NCBI GenBank assembly: GCA_020637795.1
Contig: JACKJT010000003.1
Location: 496,001 to 560,000 of the forward strand
Source: Hoeflea sp.
Lineage (GTDB): Bacteria; Pseudomonadota; Alphaproteobacteria; Rhizobiales; Rhizobiaceae
Direction of reading: 5' to 3'
DNA length: 64,000 nt
The position numbers were made by a program, and so were the translations under genes. The notes below the pieces were generated by a model. That model had not been told where the DNA came from. It searched no databases and worked only from the letters and a program-made list of their open reading frames with translations. Below, piece after piece: positions 44,403 to 52,131 of the stretch. Within the stretch, counting starts at the first letter, position 1, and the number at the start of each line of letters is the position of its first letter.

Positions 44403-45368
44403 CTAGGCGGTCACGTAAGCGTCGAATCCACCGGTCATGATCTCCTGGCTGTCGCCCTTCTCAAACCGGACAAACAGCGCCGGGATGGAATGGGTCTCGG
44501 CGAACGCCGCCCCCCGCTCCATCCCCATGACCATCAGCGCGGTCGCTAGGGCGTCGGCGCGCATCGCCGAGGCATCCAGCACCGACACCGATGCCGGCAG
44601 AGCGTCGACCGGACGACCGGACCGCGGGTCGATCAGGTGACTGACCCCGCTCTCACCAAATCTGATATTCTGCCTGCCGGTTCCCGATGTCGCCAGTGCA
44701 AGCGGACCGGGTGCAACGATGCGCTCCATGACACCCGGTTCGGTATCGGGTCGTTCGATTCCGACCTGCCAGGCCCGCCCGTCCGGATGGTACCCGAGCG
44801 TTCGGACCTCGCCGCCGAGTTCGAACAGGGCCCTCTCCACCCCGACAGCCGGCAAGCCTTCGATGATCCGGTCGAGCGCATAGCCCTTGGCGATCCCGCA
44901 TAGATCCAGTGTCAGTCCGGATACTCGCTTGCGCAATCCGCTGGTCGAAACCGACAGGTCTTCCGGATGCACCCGATCACCGTGGATGGGGCCAAATCCG
45001 AAACGGTTGACCAGCGGACCGATCGTCGGATCAAACGCGCCATCGGTAAACCGGGACATCTCGAGCGCATGATCCGCGACATCGGCAAGCGGTCTCGAGC
45101 AGACCTGCCAGTCAACCGTCTCCGTGCGATTGAAGGCAGAGAGTTCCGACTGGACCATATAGGGCGACATCGCCTGATTGATCTCGGCGACGACTGAAGC
45201 CACCAGCTCGCGCACAGCGGCCGATCTGCTTGCGTCCGGCAGCGCCGCTCGCCAAGTGCTTCCAAATGCCGGACCGCCGACACTGATCGTTCCGGCCGCC
45301 GCCGGATGCATGGTCCAGGCCATCGCAGCCGCGGTCGAGGCAAGAAAATGGCGTCGTGTCATCCGCAT
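44403..45368 (-). CDS. apbE: FAD:protein FMN transferase ApbE
   Basis: A 321-residue periplasmic flavinyltransferase that attaches FMN to Thr in NqrC (and normally NqrB). Twin-arginine signal MTRRHFLASTAAAMAW directs export. Family motifs: FAFGSTWRA-like AFGSTW near the N-terminus, DGAFDPTIGPLV, DLCGIAKGYALDRI, FELGGEVRTLG and the C-terminal metal-binding DALATALMVMG. Start: ATG 45368 is 4 bp after the nqrF stop with a GGAG site inside nqrF; further upstream in-frame ATGs would overlap nqrF more. Presence of ApbE shows that at least one flavinylated partner is made. Confidence 0.94.
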   Translation of the reverse strand: MRMTRRHFLASTAAAMAWTMHPAAAGTISVGGPAFGSTWRAALPDASRSAAVRELVASVVAEINQAMSPYMVQSELSAFNRTETVDWQVCSRPLADVADHALEMSRFTDGAFDPTIGPLVNRFGFGPIHGDRVHPEDLSVSTSGLRKRVSGLTLDLCGIAKGYALDRIIEGLPAVGVERALFELGGEVRTLGYHPDGRAWQVGIERPDTEPGVMERIVAPGPLALATSGTGRQNIRFGESGVSHLIDPRSGRPVDALPASVSVLDASAMRADALATALMVMGMERGAAFAETHSIPALFVRFEKGDSQEIMTGGFDAYVTA

Positions 45369-45372
45369 GGCA

Positions 45373-46593
45373 TCAGACTCCGAAATCATCACTGAAGATA
45401 TGGGATTTGTCGACGCCGGCATCGTCCAGCATCGCCAGCACCGCCCGGATCATCATCGGCGGGCCGCAAAGATAGTATTCGCAAGCCTCCGGCGCCGGAT
45501 GATCCCTGAGATAGTTCTCCCAGGCCACCATGTGCACAAAACCGGTGCTTCCCTGCCAGTTGTCTTCAGGGCGTGGGTCGGAGAGCGCCACCGTCCAGCC
45601 GAAGTTCGGATGCCTTTCGGCCAGCGCGTCAAACTCGTCCTGATAGGGCAGATCGGCCTTGTTGCGCGCGCCGTACCAATAGCTGATGCGGCGGTTGCTC
45701 TTCAGCCGCTCCAGCTGGTCGAAGATGATCGCGCGCAGCGGCGCCATGCCGACACCGCCGCCGATGAAGATCATTTCAGCCTCGCCGGGCTGGGCCCGGA
45801 AGCTTCCGAACGGCCCGGAAGTATCGACCAGGTCTCCCGGCCTGAGCGAAAACAGCCACGAGGAAACCACGCCCGGCATCACGTCGGGAAGCGACGGGGG
45901 TGGCAGCGCCAGCCGGATGTTGAGCACGATCCGTCCGGCTTCGGTATCCTCCGGCCGGTTGGAGACCGAGTAGGCCCGTGTCACCGGTGCGGGACTGGAA
46001 ACCTTGAGCGCCCGAAGTGTCTGCCATACCGCCGCGTGGGCATCCGGTACATCGATATCCGCATAGTTGCGCTCGAACGGCGGTGCGGTAATCTGCACGA
46101 AGGACCCAGCCTCGATATCGAGCTTCATGCCGTCGGGCTGACGCAAAACGACTTCCCTGATCAATGGCGTCAGCGCCCGCACGCTTTCTACCGTGCAGAC
46201 GAATTTTTCCGCCGACATCAGGTCGTTGTCGACTTCAACTTCCATGTCGCCGCGCATCACCACCTGGCAGGCGAGGTGGAAATGATCGCGAAGGTCCGCC
46301 TTGGTCAGCCGAGCGGCTTCCGTCGGCAACGGCGCGGAACCGCCCTTGAGGATCTTCACCCGGCAAAGGCCGCAGGTGCCCGCGCCGGCACAGGCCGATG
46401 GCACGAGGATACCGTTTTCGTTCAGCGCAGACAGCAGCTTGACCCCGGTGCTGGTGTCGAACTTGCTCGACCCGTTCACGGTCAGCACCGCCGGGCGCGA
46501 GGGCGAAAGGATCGACCGCGCAAACATCACCGTGACCGCAAGCACCAGCACGATCGCCGTAAGAAGGGCAATGCCGAGAACGATCTCCGTCAT
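45373..46593 (-). CDS. nqrF: Na+-NQR subunit F, NADH dehydrogenase subunit
   Basis: A 406-residue subunit that takes electrons from NADH. One N-terminal helix (VLGIALLTAIVLVLAVTVMF) anchors it. The 2Fe-2S domain has Cys68, Cys74, Cys77 (SACAGAGTCGLC) and Cys109 (HLACQV). FAD domain: RAYSVSNRP. NADH domain: FIGGGVGMAPLRAI and YYLCGPPMMIRAV. All cofactor residues are intact and the length is standard (about 405-410). Start overlaps nqrE stop (ATGA). Confidence 0.96.
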   Translation of the reverse strand: MTEIVLGIALLTAIVLVLAVTVMFARSILSPSRPAVLTVNGSSKFDTSTGVKLLSALNENGILVPSACAGAGTCGLCRVKILKGGSAPLPTEAARLTKADLRDHFHLACQVVMRGDMEVEVDNDLMSAEKFVCTVESVRALTPLIREVVLRQPDGMKLDIEAGSFVQITAPPFERNYADIDVPDAHAAVWQTLRALKVSSPAPVTRAYSVSNRPEDTEAGRIVLNIRLALPPPSLPDVMPGVVSSWLFSLRPGDLVDTSGPFGSFRAQPGEAEMIFIGGGVGMAPLRAIIFDQLERLKSNRRISYWYGARNKADLPYQDEFDALAERHPNFGWTVALSDPRPEDNWQGSTGFVHMVAWENYLRDHPAPEACEYYLCGPPMMIRAVLAMLDDAGVDKSHIFSDDFGV

Positions 46594-47189
46594 GGCGTCA
46601 CCAAGGAAAAGGCCGAGAACCCGAGCGACATCAGGCCGGTGACGATGAAGGCGCTGGCCAGTCCCTCGACGCCCTTCGGCATGTCGCTGTACTTGAGCCT
46701 CTCGCGAATGGCCGCGAAAGTGATGATCGCCAGCGCCCAGCCGATGCCGCTGCCGATCCCGTAGACAACCGACTGCTCGAAATCATAATGGCGTTCGACC
46801 ATGAACAGGCTGCCACCGAGGATGGCGCAGTTGACGGTAATCAGCGGCAGGAAGATACCGAGCGCCCGGTAGAGCCGTGGCGCGAACCGGTCCAGCGCCA
46901 TCTCAAGGATCTGCACCATCGCGGCAATAACGCCGATGAAGCTCACGAGCTTCAGGAAGGTCAGATCGACATCCGGCAAGCCTGCCCAGCCCCAGGCGCC
47001 CTCGATCAGCAGCAGGTTGAAGATCAGGTAGTTCACCGGGACGGTGATGGCCTGCACAACGATGACCGCGAGCCCGAGGCCGACGGCCGTATCCACCCGC
47101 TTGGACACAGCCAGAAAGGTGCACATCCCGAGGAAGAACGACAGCGCAAGATTTTCCTGGAAGATCGATTTGATCAGAAGCTCGCTCAT
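46590..47189 (-). CDS. nqrE: Na+-NQR subunit E
   Basis: A 199-residue six-helix membrane subunit, the normal NqrE length. The two conserved cysteines that contribute to the intramembrane iron centre with NqrD are present (FFLGMCTFLAVS and ITVNCAILGG). It forms a pseudosymmetric dimer with NqrD. Start and stop overlap neighbours by 4 nt on both sides (ATGA). Confidence 0.95.
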   Translation of the reverse strand: MSELLIKSIFQENLALSFFLGMCTFLAVSKRVDTAVGLGLAVIVVQAITVPVNYLIFNLLLIEGAWGWAGLPDVDLTFLKLVSFIGVIAAMVQILEMALDRFAPRLYRALGIFLPLITVNCAILGGSLFMVERHYDFEQSVVYGIGSGIGWALAIITFAAIRERLKYSDMPKGVEGLASAFIVTGLMSLGFSAFSLVTP

Positions 47190-47839
47190 GGCCGGCGGTC
47201 CTCCGCAGCCTTCAGACGGAACTCCGGCTGCTCAACCTGTTCCGGACGCAGCACCCGCACCAGCCAGACCAGCAGGCCGAGGATGAAAAACGCGCTCGGC
47301 GCCAGTTGCATCAGGCCGAGCGGTTCGAACCAGCCGCCTTCCGCCACAGTCGTGACCAGCGGTACCCCCATCAACCCGCCGGTGCCGAGAAATTCGCGCA
47401 GCGCCCCGACAATCAGCAGGATCAGGCTGTAGCCGAGACCGTTTCCAAGACCGTCCACCACGCTCGGCAGCACCGGATTGCGCATGGCGAAGGCCTCCGC
47501 GCGGCCAAGCACCAGGCAATTGGTCACGATCAGCCCGACAAAGATCGACAGCCGCTTGCTCATCTCGAACATGAAGGCCTGCATAAACTGGTCGATCACG
47601 ATGACGATCGAGGCAACGATGGTGATCTGGATGATCAGCCGGATCGACGGCGGAATGTGGTGCCGCATCAGACTGATCACACCACCCGACAAACAGAGGA
47701 CCACGGTCAGCGCCACCGACATGGTGATCGCCGTGGACAAGGTGGTGGTCACGGCCAGCGCCGAGCAGATGCCCAGGATCTGCAGGGTGATGGGATTGTT
47801 GCCAAGCAGCGGGCTGATGAGGTGATGTTTCAGCGACAT
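47186..47839 (-). CDS. nqrD: Na+-NQR subunit D
   Basis: A 217-residue membrane subunit, normal for NqrD. Conserved cysteines of the iron centre: GICSALAVTT and IVTNCLVLGRAEAFA. The typical N-terminus NPITLQILGICSALAV and C-terminus EPLGLMQLAPSAFFILG are retained. The ATG at 47839 is 1 bp after the nqrC stop; a longer in-frame start would overlap nqrC. Confidence 0.95.
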   Translation of the reverse strand: MSLKHHLISPLLGNNPITLQILGICSALAVTTTLSTAITMSVALTVVLCLSGGVISLMRHHIPPSIRLIIQITIVASIVIVIDQFMQAFMFEMSKRLSIFVGLIVTNCLVLGRAEAFAMRNPVLPSVVDGLGNGLGYSLILLIVGALREFLGTGGLMGVPLVTTVAEGGWFEPLGLMQLAPSAFFILGLLVWLVRVLRPEQVEQPEFRLKAAEDRRP

Positions 47840-47840
47840 C

Positions 47841-48641
47841 CTAGAGCCCCTCCTGCCTGAGCCTGGCGAGGAACGGGCCAAATCCCTTGTCTCCCAGCCA
47901 GAACCTCAGGATATTGGTCAACCCGGTGCTGGTCCGCGTGGCGCCGGATATCCCGTCGACCTCGTAGGGCGTGGAAGCCCCGCCACGCACCAGTTCGATC
48001 CGGACGGTGCCGGTCTCGTCGGCGATCTTCTTGCCCGGCCAGAGCGCCAGCCATTCCGGTTCCTCGATCCGTGCGCCAAACCCGGGCGTATCGCCCTGCT
48101 CGACAATCGCCAGCGCGGCAATCGTGGTCAGATCCGCCTCGATCGCCAGTGCTGCACGAATGGTGGATTGATATCCGGCGCCATAGACCGGCAACACGAT
48201 CAGCTTCAGGTCGCCATCCTTCTGCAGCAGGTAGACCGGTGACTGGTTGGCCCGACGCTTGATGCCGGCAATGTCTGCATCTGGATCAAGCGCGATGCTG
48301 GCGTTTGGGTCCTGCAGCGCCGCCTCGAGATCGAAACCGGCCGGATCCTCGCCGCTCGCGAAACTGCCATCGTCCAGGTTGACCAGTCGCGTTTCCAGCG
48401 TATCGACCCCGGATTCCATCATCAGGTCACGCATGCCCGGCAGCGTATCGAGCATCTGGTCGATACGCGCCTGCCGCTCGGCCGCCCGGTTGGCCTCCTG
48501 ATACGGCCTCAGCATCACCGCCGCCACCGAAACAGCGGCAGATGAGACAAGCGCAACGAGGACTGCCATGCCGATGATCTTGACCAGATCATCGTTCGAA
48601 CGCGCAAAGAAATTTCGAATGGGTGACAACAGCTTAGCCAT
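47841..48641 (-). CDS. nqrC: Na+-NQR subunit C (covalent FMN carrier)
   Basis: A 266-residue subunit with one N-terminal helix (about 22-44) and a periplasmic FMN-binding domain. The flavinylation motif is intact: DGISGATRTS with SGAT ending at Thr235, the residue that ApbE would modify. Supporting segments are VLPVYGAGYQSTIRAALAI and EQGDTPGFGARI. Overlaps nqrB by 8 nt. Its retention together with ApbE shows that the periplasmic FMN step is functional even though NqrB is altered. Confidence 0.94.
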   Translation of the reverse strand: MAKLLSPIRNFFARSNDDLVKIIGMAVLVALVSSAAVSVAAVMLRPYQEANRAAERQARIDQMLDTLPGMRDLMMESGVDTLETRLVNLDDGSFASGEDPAGFDLEAALQDPNASIALDPDADIAGIKRRANQSPVYLLQKDGDLKLIVLPVYGAGYQSTIRAALAIEADLTTIAALAIVEQGDTPGFGARIEEPEWLALWPGKKIADETGTVRIELVRGGASTPYEVDGISGATRTSTGLTNILRFWLGDKGFGPFLARLRQEGL

Positions 48642-49452
48642 GCACCCTCCCCCGCCGCCTGACGATCACCGCCACGGTCAGATGATCTATCAACGGTGCA
48701 AACAGGCTTGCAAGAAGCGATGCGAACACGAGGGCTGCCGGCCCGATGGCTGAACCGGCCAGAGTATCGAAGAGCATGATCAGCAGCCCGGCCAGAAGAC
48801 CGTACACCCAGCGCCCCCATTGCGTCGAGGCGCTGGCAACGGGATCGGCGACCAGAAACACAAGGCCAAAGACTGCCGTCGTCAGAACCATTGGCAGCCC
48901 GCTCAGCCCTTGCCGGGCAAGTTCGACAGCCATAAGCACGGCGGCAACGGATGCCAGTACCCGCCAGGAAATCAGCCCTCCCCAAAGCAGCAGCACCGCG
49001 CCGGGAAGCGTAGCCAGTGCCACCGCCTCGCTCGTCACGGACAAGCTGGCACCGGTGAAGGAAAACACCAGGAATCCCGCCGCCGCCGCCGCTGCCGAGA
49101 CGATGCCATACCCCCTGCCGCCGAACACCAGTTCGCCAAACACCACCCCGAAGCTTGCGGCCAGCGCGATTTGCCAGAGTGGAACCGTCGCCGGAACCAG
49201 GATTGCGAAAATCAGCGCAGCGGTCACAGTGTGCAAGCTCGGGGATCGCCCGCGGATCAGATCAAAGGCCAGCTCCCAGGCGAGACAGGCAACCAAAGCG
49301 GTCATCAGCACCGCGATCTGCACCGCCCCGCGCTCGGCCAGGCTCACACCCACCGGTCCGGCCAGCGCAATCGACTGGGCCAGCGTGACCCGCGCAGGCG
49401 TCCATCCGCGGCGTTGCTGCATGAGATGGGAATCGAGGAGCCTGCCAGTCAT
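48634..49452 (-). CDS. nqrB: divergent, shortened Na+-NQR subunit B
   Basis: Only 272 residues against about 400-415 for classical NqrB. Recognisable parts: LHTVTAALIFAILVPATVPLWQIALAASFGVVFGELVFGGRG, GLISWRVLASVAAVLMAVEL, MVLTTAVFGLVFLVADPVASASTQWGRWVYGLLAG and a C-terminal LFAPLIDHLTVAVI. Missing: the N-terminal amphipathic region and first helices, the NPAL segment (replaced by alanines) and the DGxSGAT loop carrying the FMN threonine (only FTGASLS near there, with Ser). The start is fixed by an ATGA overlap with full-length nqrA, so this is not a misannotated start. Function in Na+ pumping is uncertain. Confidence 0.85.
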   Translation of the reverse strand: MTGRLLDSHLMQQRRGWTPARVTLAQSIALAGPVGVSLAERGAVQIAVLMTALVACLAWELAFDLIRGRSPSLHTVTAALIFAILVPATVPLWQIALAASFGVVFGELVFGGRGYGIVSAAAAAAGFLVFSFTGASLSVTSEAVALATLPGAVLLLWGGLISWRVLASVAAVLMAVELARQGLSGLPMVLTTAVFGLVFLVADPVASASTQWGRWVYGLLAGLLIMLFDTLAGSAIGPAALVFASLLASLFAPLIDHLTVAVIVRRRGRVHG

Positions 49453-50711
49453 GCATCCTCCGCAAGTTCATCGAGCACATGGCGCAGCATCCGCCGGTAA
49501 TCCGCGCCGCTGGTGCAGGCAAGCGAGACGGCCGCCAGATCTTCTTCGACCATTTCAAGACACCCGAGACGGCTGGCGGTCTCCGCGTCGCCAACGCTCA
49601 AGGCGCGCAGGAACGGCACGACCGGAACATCGAACGAAAGCGCCCGCTCAAGCGCGCCGGTGGGAACCAGCGGTGCGGGTATCTGCGAAGCCCGCCGGAA
49701 ACGTGCCATCATCCCCCGTTCCGGCGCATTGACATGCCTAGGGGCATCATCAAGCAGGGTAATCTGATGGTGGTAACGTCCGAGCCAGGAGGCCTTGCGT
49801 CCATTTGTCTCCGACCCGGAAAGAACGCAAAGCGGAGCACCATGATTGCCCGGCTGCGACTCCTCACCGATCAGCTCCTGCAGGCTGGCCCCGGCTATCG
49901 TCCTGAGCAATCTCGGTCGCTTTGCCCGCGGACCCGCAATGGCGACAACGCGGCTGAAATCATGAACACCGGTCTCGATCAGCCTTCCGATCGACAGCAC
50001 GTCCTGATAGCCGATGCTCCACACAGATCTGCCCTGACCGACAGGATAAAGCCGATGAATGTGAGTTCCCGCAAGACCGCAAGACCCGTCTGACGGAAAG
50101 AACGCGCCGCGAATGCGGTCGCCAAGACCTGCCGCAATATCCGCCCCGTGAGCCTGGCAAACATGCACCGTCCCTTCGGTCAGGAGCGCCACCGCCTTCA
50201 GACCCGCCGCAAACACGTCATGCTGACCGGCAAGCACCATCCTGGGATCGGGCGCATGCGGATTATCGGCGGTCACCGTGACAAAGATCGCGTCCGGCAC
50301 GGCGTCAGGTTCCGGGATGCGGCCGAAAGGGCGCGTCAGGAAAGCGGCCCAGAATCCCTTGGCAAGCAATGCCGCACGCACGTCTGCGGCCGTTGACATG
50401 GCCATGATGACGGGATCCGGTTCATGCTGACCGGTTTCGGAGCGGATCACCAGAGCCGACAGGCTGCGGCGCGGGCCAAGTGTGATCGATTCGACAACGC
50501 CGGAGACCGGTGAGGCGAAAACAACTTCGGGATGGGCGCGATCGTGAAACACCGCCTGGCCGCGCTTGATGCGGCTGCCCTGTTCGCAAAGCAGTTTCGG
50601 GCGCAGGCCGGGCAGATCAGCACCCAGCAAGGCGATCCGTCCGACAGGCGCTCCATCATGGATCGTCTGTTCGGGCAACCGCGCATGTTCAGTCCTGAAC
50701 CACGGCAACAC
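49449..50711 (-). CDS. nqrA: Na+-NQR subunit A
   Basis: A 420-residue cytoplasmic subunit. Typical stretches: LPEQTIHDGAPVGRIALLGADLPGLRPKLL, VFASPVSGVVESI, QAHGADIAAG, GLAGTHIHRLYPVGQGRSVWSIGYQDVLSIG and the C-terminal SVGDAETASRLGCLEMVEEDLA. Start choice: GTG 50711 has an AAGGTGG ribosome site and yields an N-terminus aligned to the family; ATGs at 50765 and 50834 extend into the promoter, and the last coincides with the FNR-type box. It is somewhat diverged from classical NqrA but full length, and is the first gene of the operon. Confidence 0.88.
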   Translation of the reverse strand: MLPWFRTEHARLPEQTIHDGAPVGRIALLGADLPGLRPKLLCEQGSRIKRGQAVFHDRAHPEVVFASPVSGVVESITLGPRRSLSALVIRSETGQHEPDPVIMAMSTAADVRAALLAKGFWAAFLTRPFGRIPEPDAVPDAIFVTVTADNPHAPDPRMVLAGQHDVFAAGLKAVALLTEGTVHVCQAHGADIAAGLGDRIRGAFFPSDGSCGLAGTHIHRLYPVGQGRSVWSIGYQDVLSIGRLIETGVHDFSRVVAIAGPRAKRPRLLRTIAGASLQELIGEESQPGNHGAPLCVLSGSETNGRKASWLGRYHHQITLLDDAPRHVNAPERGMMARFRRASQIPAPLVPTGALERALSFDVPVVPFLRALSVGDAETASRLGCLEMVEEDLAAVSLACTSGADYRRMLRHVLDELAEDA

Positions 50712-50833
50712 GTAAGCCACCACCTTGTTCCATCGCCCTGATTGCCACGAATCGGGCCATTGCATTGATCGCACAACAAGAGCCTGTTGGCCCCTTTGTG
50801 GAGAAACACTATCAGGGTGAGACCGGACATCCA

Positions 50834-50847
50834 TTGAGCGAGATCAA
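50834..50847. promoter_or_regulatory. FNR/FixK-type box shared by divergent nqrA and cytochrome c promoters
   Basis: TTGAGCGAGATCAA matches the FNR consensus TTGAT-N4-ATCAA except for one base in the first half-site. Its centre (50840.5) lies 41.5 bp upstream of the predicted start near 50882 for the cytochrome, where a CATAAT -10 element (50869-50874) is placed as expected for a class II FNR promoter. On the other strand, GATAGT (50813-50808) gives a start near 50800, also about 41 bp from the centre. One box may therefore activate both directions under low oxygen. Confidence 0.7.
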
Positions 50848-50940
50848 TGCGAGCGCGCGATGCGACGTCATAATCACGGCACAAGAAGAGCATCCCGAAT
50901 TGCCGCAGAACCAATTTGACTGAACCGCTGGAGGCCTGCC

Positions 50941-52029
50941 ATGTCCTACATCCGTACCCTGATATCCCTTTTGCCACTGGTCTTTGTCGGCATCCCGGCC
51001 GCTCAGGCGCAGCAAACATCACCAGTCACTGCAATTGTCGAAAGCTGGATGGCCTCGCGCCATGGCGACCGGAAGGCTGAAGCTTTCGTTCACTGGAACA
51101 AGGATGGCGCGGTACCGGAGGATTGCGCTACATGTCATTCCTCGCCCGGAATGCTGGATTTCCTCGGCGCTGACGGATCGACTGCAGGCAAGGTGGATGC
51201 CCCGGCATCGACCGGCACTTCGGTCGATTGCGTTGCCTGCCACAACCAGGCCGCCCATGATCTCAAGCAGATCACCTTCCCGTCGGGCGAAGTCATGACG
51301 GAAGCCAGCCCGTCGGCGATCTGCATGGTCTGCCACCAGGGCCGCGCCTCAAGCGACAGCGTCAATGCCGCGATCGCAGGCGCTGAGGACGATACCGTCA
51401 ACGGCGATCTCGGCTTCATCAATGTGCATTACGCCGCCTCGGCGGCAACCATGTACGGCGGTTCTGTTCGCGGCGGCTACCAGTATGAAGGCAAGACCTA
51501 CGCCGAACGGTTCGCACACGTGCCAGACTTCAACACCTGCACCACGTGCCACAATCCGCACACGACCAAAGTCGTCGCCATCGATCAATGCGTGGCTTGC
51601 CACAAGGGCGCAGAAACCATGCGCGACATACGCACCACTCCGGCGGACGTCGATGGCGACGGCAACGCCAAGGAGGGTATCAGCGCCGAAATCAGCACCC
51701 TGCATGAAAAGCTCGGCGAAGCGATCCGGCTCTATGCGAAGGACGTAAGCGGCAAGCCGGTGGCTTATGACAGTCACGCCTATCCCTACTTCTTCAACGA
51801 CCTGAATGGAAACGGCACGGCAGATCCCGACGAAGCCAAGTTTCCCAACAGCTACAAGAGCTGGACACCGCGCCTGTTGCGCGCGGCCTACAATTACCAG
51901 TTCCTGGCCAAGGAACCCGGCGCCTACGCGCATAATCCGCGCTACGCCATTCAACTCGCCTATGACAGCCTTGAGGACTTGGCTTCCAAGGCCACCACGG
52001 TCGACATGTCCGGCATGACACGGCCTTAA
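50941..52029 (+). CDS. periplasmic pentaheme c-type cytochrome
   Basis: A 362-residue secreted multiheme cytochrome. Signal peptide MSYIRTLISLLPLVFVGIPAAQA. Five CXXCH sites: Cys62-His66 (CATCH), Cys97-His101 (CVACH), Cys128-His132 (CMVCH), Cys200-His204 (CTTCH) and Cys217-His221 (CVACH). The C-terminal segment SWTPRLLRAAYNYQFLAKEPGAYAHNPRYAIQLAYDSL is heme-free but conserved in appearance, resembling the tail of polyheme cytochromes; its histidines may be distal ligands. No membrane anchor. It is divergent from the nqr operon with a shared FNR-type box, so it may accept electrons from, or feed, a quinol or flavin chain under low oxygen. The partner is unknown. Confidence 0.9.
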   Translation: MSYIRTLISLLPLVFVGIPAAQAQQTSPVTAIVESWMASRHGDRKAEAFVHWNKDGAVPEDCATCHSSPGMLDFLGADGSTAGKVDAPASTGTSVDCVACHNQAAHDLKQITFPSGEVMTEASPSAICMVCHQGRASSDSVNAAIAGAEDDTVNGDLGFINVHYAASAATMYGGSVRGGYQYEGKTYAERFAHVPDFNTCTTCHNPHTTKVVAIDQCVACHKGAETMRDIRTTPADVDGDGNAKEGISAEISTLHEKLGEAIRLYAKDVSGKPVAYDSHAYPYFFNDLNGNGTADPDEAKFPNSYKSWTPRLLRAAYNYQFLAKEPGAYAHNPRYAIQLAYDSLEDLASKATTVDMSGMTRP

Positions 52030-52047
52030 TGAAAGCTATCGCCTTGC

Positions 52048-52085
52048 AATCACCAGCCCGGAACCTGATTACCGGGCTGGTGATT
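52048..52085 (+). terminator. perfect 14-bp stem-loop after the cytochrome gene
   Basis: AATCACCAGCCCGG (52048-52061), 10-nt loop, CCGGGCTGGTGATT (52072-52085), 18 bp after the cytochrome stop. A T-tract is lacking, so it may be an mRNA-end stabiliser or a factor-assisted terminator that separates the cytochrome gene from the antiporter. Confidence 0.55.
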
Positions 52086-52131
52086 GATCATGACAGTCCG
52101 CTGGAAGCCGCATCGTGCAGGGTGAGTGACA

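Noticed and set aside
50712..50834. Longer NqrA starting at ATG 50834 or 50765
   Set aside because: The extension does not resemble NqrA, the first ATG lies within the FNR-type box, and GTG 50711 has a better ribosome site and family-like N-terminus.
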